Shown here piece after piece: positions 31,284-33,311 of a stretch of DNA of 33,311 bases. A model generated the notes under the pieces. That model was not told the origin of the DNA. It did not search any database and was given only the letters and a program-made list of their open reading frames with translations. Both the position numbers and the translations under genes were made by a program. Position 1 is the first letter of the stretch. Each line of letters begins with the position of its first letter. Origin of the DNA: Caldilineaceae bacterium (GTDB lineage Bacteria; Chloroflexota; Anaerolineae; Caldilineales; Caldilineaceae); NCBI GenBank assembly GCA_019637645.1, contig JAHBVH010000090.1, forward strand, positions 1 to 33,311, in the 5' to 3' direction.

Positions 31284-32363
31284 ATGTCGATACCCGAAAG
31301 CCCCCGTAAACCATTCAATATTAATCAGCAACAGGGTGTACAGGCCGATGCAGTGCGCTCCAAGATTGCGACATTAATGGATGGCGTCACTGTACGCGAA
31401 GAATCTCGACCTGCCGCGCCTCGACCACAGGCACAGCCCGCGACACCAACAACGAGCCAGCCAACGAGCCAGCCAACGAGCCAGCCAACATCGGTGGCGC
31501 CGACCGTACCCGATGATAGCACCATGGTGACCGATACGCCGCCTATCGTGAAGAGTGAGGCCCCCATGGTGAGCAATCAACCAGAAGCAGAGAGCACGCT
31601 GCCAGCCGAAACGATTGATGAACCCATTCCTGGAGCCGTCAATATCAAAGGACGGGCAGGAAGTGTTCTTGTCGAGATCGGCAAAGGGAACTGGCCAGAG
31701 CTTATGATCGTTCTCACCGATCGACTTGGGCGCGCGGCGAGCTTTTTCCGCAATGGCAAGGTCGCAGTCGAGCTGGGTGGACGGCTCTTAAATGAGCAAG
31801 AGTTACGTCAGTTGTACCACCTGCTGGCCCAACATCATCTAACGTTGGGCCTGATTCGCACCACATCGCCCGACACCTTTCAGCTAGCGCTGGGGCTAGG
31901 GGTCGCAGCGCATCTCGAACAGGGCAATCCTGTGGGGGTTATCGGTGCCCAGGCCGCCCTTTCGAACATTCTGGAAGAGCAACACTTTATCTATAGTGGC
32001 CATTTGCGTGCTGGCCAAGTTTTACATCGGCCAGAGCATATTCTGGTTGTGGGTGATGTGAATCCAGGCGCGACGGTGATGAGTGATGGCGATATTTTGG
32101 TCTGGGGACGCCTCCGCGGCGTGGCCCATGCGGGCGCGGCTGGCGATAAAAATGCAGTGATTGTGGCGCTCGATCTCGCGCCCGTCCAACTGCGGATTGC
32201 GGAAGTCCTCGCCATCGCCCCCGAAGCTCAGACCAAAGGATGGGGACCGTGGAGACGGCCTGTCGTCAAACAGCCGGAGATTGCCTATCTCACCGGCATG
32301 GAAATTGTCGTCGAAGCCTGGGATGCAACCAAATTCGGCGGCATTGCCGCCCTACGCCGCTAA
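31284..32363 (+). CDS. minC: Septum-site determining protein MinC with long disordered linker
   Basis: An FtsZ inhibitor that, with MinD, keeps the septum off the poles. In the 359-residue protein, the N-terminal stretch (1-105) is disordered and contains the TSQP tandem repeat. The MinC-N-like domain (~112-195) is followed by the C-terminal right-handed beta-helix (~230-359), which binds MinD. Near 249-265, RAGQVLHRPEHILVVGDVNPG matches the family RSGQ...GDVNxGA motif, with Ala in place of Ser. The total is ~120 residues longer than typical MinC because of the N-terminal extension. A 67-base gap with AGGTAGG precedes ATG 31284. Confidence 0.92.
   Translation: MSIPESPRKPFNINQQQGVQADAVRSKIATLMDGVTVREESRPAAPRPQAQPATPTTSQPTSQPTSQPTSVAPTVPDDSTMVTDTPPIVKSEAPMVSNQPEAESTLPAETIDEPIPGAVNIKGRAGSVLVEIGKGNWPELMIVLTDRLGRAASFFRNGKVAVELGGRLLNEQELRQLYHLLAQHHLTLGLIRTTSPDTFQLALGLGVAAHLEQGNPVGVIGAQAALSNILEEQHFIYSGHLRAGQVLHRPEHILVVGDVNPGATVMSDGDILVWGRLRGVAHAGAAGDKNAVIVALDLAPVQLRIAEVLAIAPEAQTKGWGPWRRPVVKQPEIAYLTGMEIVVEAWDATKFGGIAALRR
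31451..31486 (+). repeat. 12-bp tandem repeat within minC (TSQP coding)
   Basis: AACGAGCCAGCC occurs three times head to tail. It encodes Thr-Ser-Gln-Pro units in the disordered N-terminus of MinC and can vary in number without shifting frame. Confidence 0.95.
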
Positions 32364-32387
32364 CCTGCGCTAGGAGCAAACGGGGTC

Positions 32388-32407
32388 GGTTGCTTAGGAG
32401 AGCAACC
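32388..32407 (+). other. Short hairpin in the minC-minD gap
   Basis: GGTTGCT (32388-32394) pairs with AGCAACC (32401-32407) around TAGGAG. No T-run follows, so it is more likely an mRNA stabilising or spacing structure than a terminator. Confidence 0.4.
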
Positions 32408-32466
32408 ATCCACGGCCAACCGGTCCCGGCCCATTTACCCGATGCGCGACCATAGAAAGTAACCTG

Positions 32467-33258
32467 ATGGCAGGAACGATTGTAACGGTAACCTCCGGCA
32501 AGGGAGGCGTTGGTAAGACAACTACAACTTCGAATTTAGCCGCGGCGTTGGCGATCATGGGGCGCCGCGTGGTTACGGTCGACGCCGATATTGGGCTGCG
32601 GAATCTCGACCTAGTTATGGGTCTTGAAAACCGCATCGTTTATGATCTGGTCGATGTGGTCGAGGGGCGGTGCGACTTGAGCCAAGCTTTGGTCCGCGAC
32701 CCGCGCGCCAAGGCCCTCCATTTGTTACCCGCCGCCCAAACACGCGATAAGTCGGAAGTTAGTATTGAGCAGATGTTACAACTCTGCGAAGCGTTGCGCC
32801 AAAATGCCGACTATGTCTTGATCGATTCACCGGCGGGGATTGAACATGGCTTTCAAACCGCTATTGCACCCGCTGATCTAGTTGTGATCGTTACGACCTC
32901 AGATGTCAGCGCGTTGCGCGATGCAGACAAAGTACTCTATCTTCTGGAGCGAGAGTGGAAGCGCCCGACCGGCCTGGTGCTCAATCGCTACAATCCCGAT
33001 CTGGTGCGCGCGGGCGAAATGCGCAACATTGATGACGTTCTCGATATTCTGGCGATCGATCTCTTGGGGGTTGTTCCCGAAGATACGCATATTTTGCTCA
33101 GCACCGACCGCGGGGTTCCCATTGTCTTTGATCGGCGTTTCTATGTAAAACGGGCCTACCGTAACATTGCCCAACGCTTGGTTGGCAATAATGTACCCTT
33201 GATGAATTTTCGCCCTGGGTTCTTCGAGCGGCTCTGGGCGCGTCTGTTTGATCGGTAG
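32467..33258 (+). CDS. minD: Septum-site determining ATPase MinD
   Basis: A membrane-cycling ParA-family ATPase that recruits MinC. The 263-residue protein matches the usual ~265. GKGGVGKTT at 11-19 is the deviant Walker A with signature K12 and K17; VDADIGLRNLD (~38-48) is Walker A'; and LIDSPAGIEHGF near 118-129 is Walker B. The C-terminal GFFERLWARLFDR is the amphipathic membrane-targeting helix. It lies 103 bases after minC; the ribosome site (AGAAAG) is weak. A minE gene would be expected nearby, but the remaining 53 bases are too short to show one. Confidence 0.96.
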   Translation: MAGTIVTVTSGKGGVGKTTTTSNLAAALAIMGRRVVTVDADIGLRNLDLVMGLENRIVYDLVDVVEGRCDLSQALVRDPRAKALHLLPAAQTRDKSEVSIEQMLQLCEALRQNADYVLIDSPAGIEHGFQTAIAPADLVVIVTTSDVSALRDADKVLYLLEREWKRPTGLVLNRYNPDLVRAGEMRNIDDVLDILAIDLLGVVPEDTHILLSTDRGVPIVFDRRFYVKRAYRNIAQRLVGNNVPLMNFRPGFFERLWARLFDR

Positions 33259-33311
33259 TCATTGGTCATTCGCAAGGTATGATTATTTCGTCATGCCCTG
33301 CTACGTAACCA

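Noticed and set aside
33259..33311. Start of a minE or rodA gene at the right edge
   Set aside because: Only 53 bases remain, with no clear ribosome site or recognisable codons.

Overview
The window reads as chromosome of a rod-shaped or filamentous bacterium, most likely a Chloroflexota (class Chloroflexia or a relative). This is inferred from the mix of STAND/TPR regulator pairs, a DUF2079 membrane protein, a long CTC-type L25 and the mre-mrdA-min cluster. I see no rRNA, tRNA, CRISPR array, transposase or phage gene. Base composition is moderately GC-rich throughout, with AT-richer intergenic spots.

Layout. (1) 1-4109, plus strand: the end of an NB-ARC/STAND-type ATPase overlaps a TPR protein; a second TPR protein with a C-terminal LuxR-type HTH follows. 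Between the two TPR genes, on the minus strand, sits a very short gene for a 56-residue precursor that ends in a tiny Cys-Gly-His peptide. (2) 4198-11006, minus strand: an exopolysaccharide locus, in transcription order a Wzz-like chain-length protein, a DUF2079 membrane protein, a BY-kinase-like ATPase with a broken P-loop, rmlA (rfbA), an unrecognised 258-residue protein with a poly-Arg tail, and rmlB (rfbB). (3) 11422-14648: a lipoprotein, a TIM-barrel isomerase-like protein (minus), a metallo-beta-lactamase-fold hydrolase and a TlpA-type thioredoxin. Several short repeats and inverted repeats lie in the gaps. (4) 14825-16975, minus: an O-antigen ligase/polymerase-like membrane protein. (5) 17038-17703, plus: a consensus promoter with two inverted repeats, a 9-bp tandem array and a gene for a tail-anchored protein built of seven 15-residue repeats. 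(6) 17993-18631: ribosomal protein L25/CTC. (7) 18716-26130, minus: NudL-like Nudix, GH99-like secreted protein, hpt and a LysM-M23 peptidase; and the tightly overlapping tilS - 81 aa - rlmI - nudL series. (8) 26334-33258, plus: mreB, mreC, mreD, mrdA, minC, minD, the elongasome and division-site placement genes, divergent from tilS.

Functionally, regions 2 and 4 make and assemble a surface polysaccharide using dTDP-sugars. Regions 7 and 8 hold wall growth, wall turnover and translation/nucleotide housekeeping. The most novel parts are the small peptide between two TPR regulators (1590-1760) and the 15-residue-repeat, tail-anchored protein with its own operator-rich promoter (17038-17703). 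Family assignments come from reading motifs; no database search was possible.
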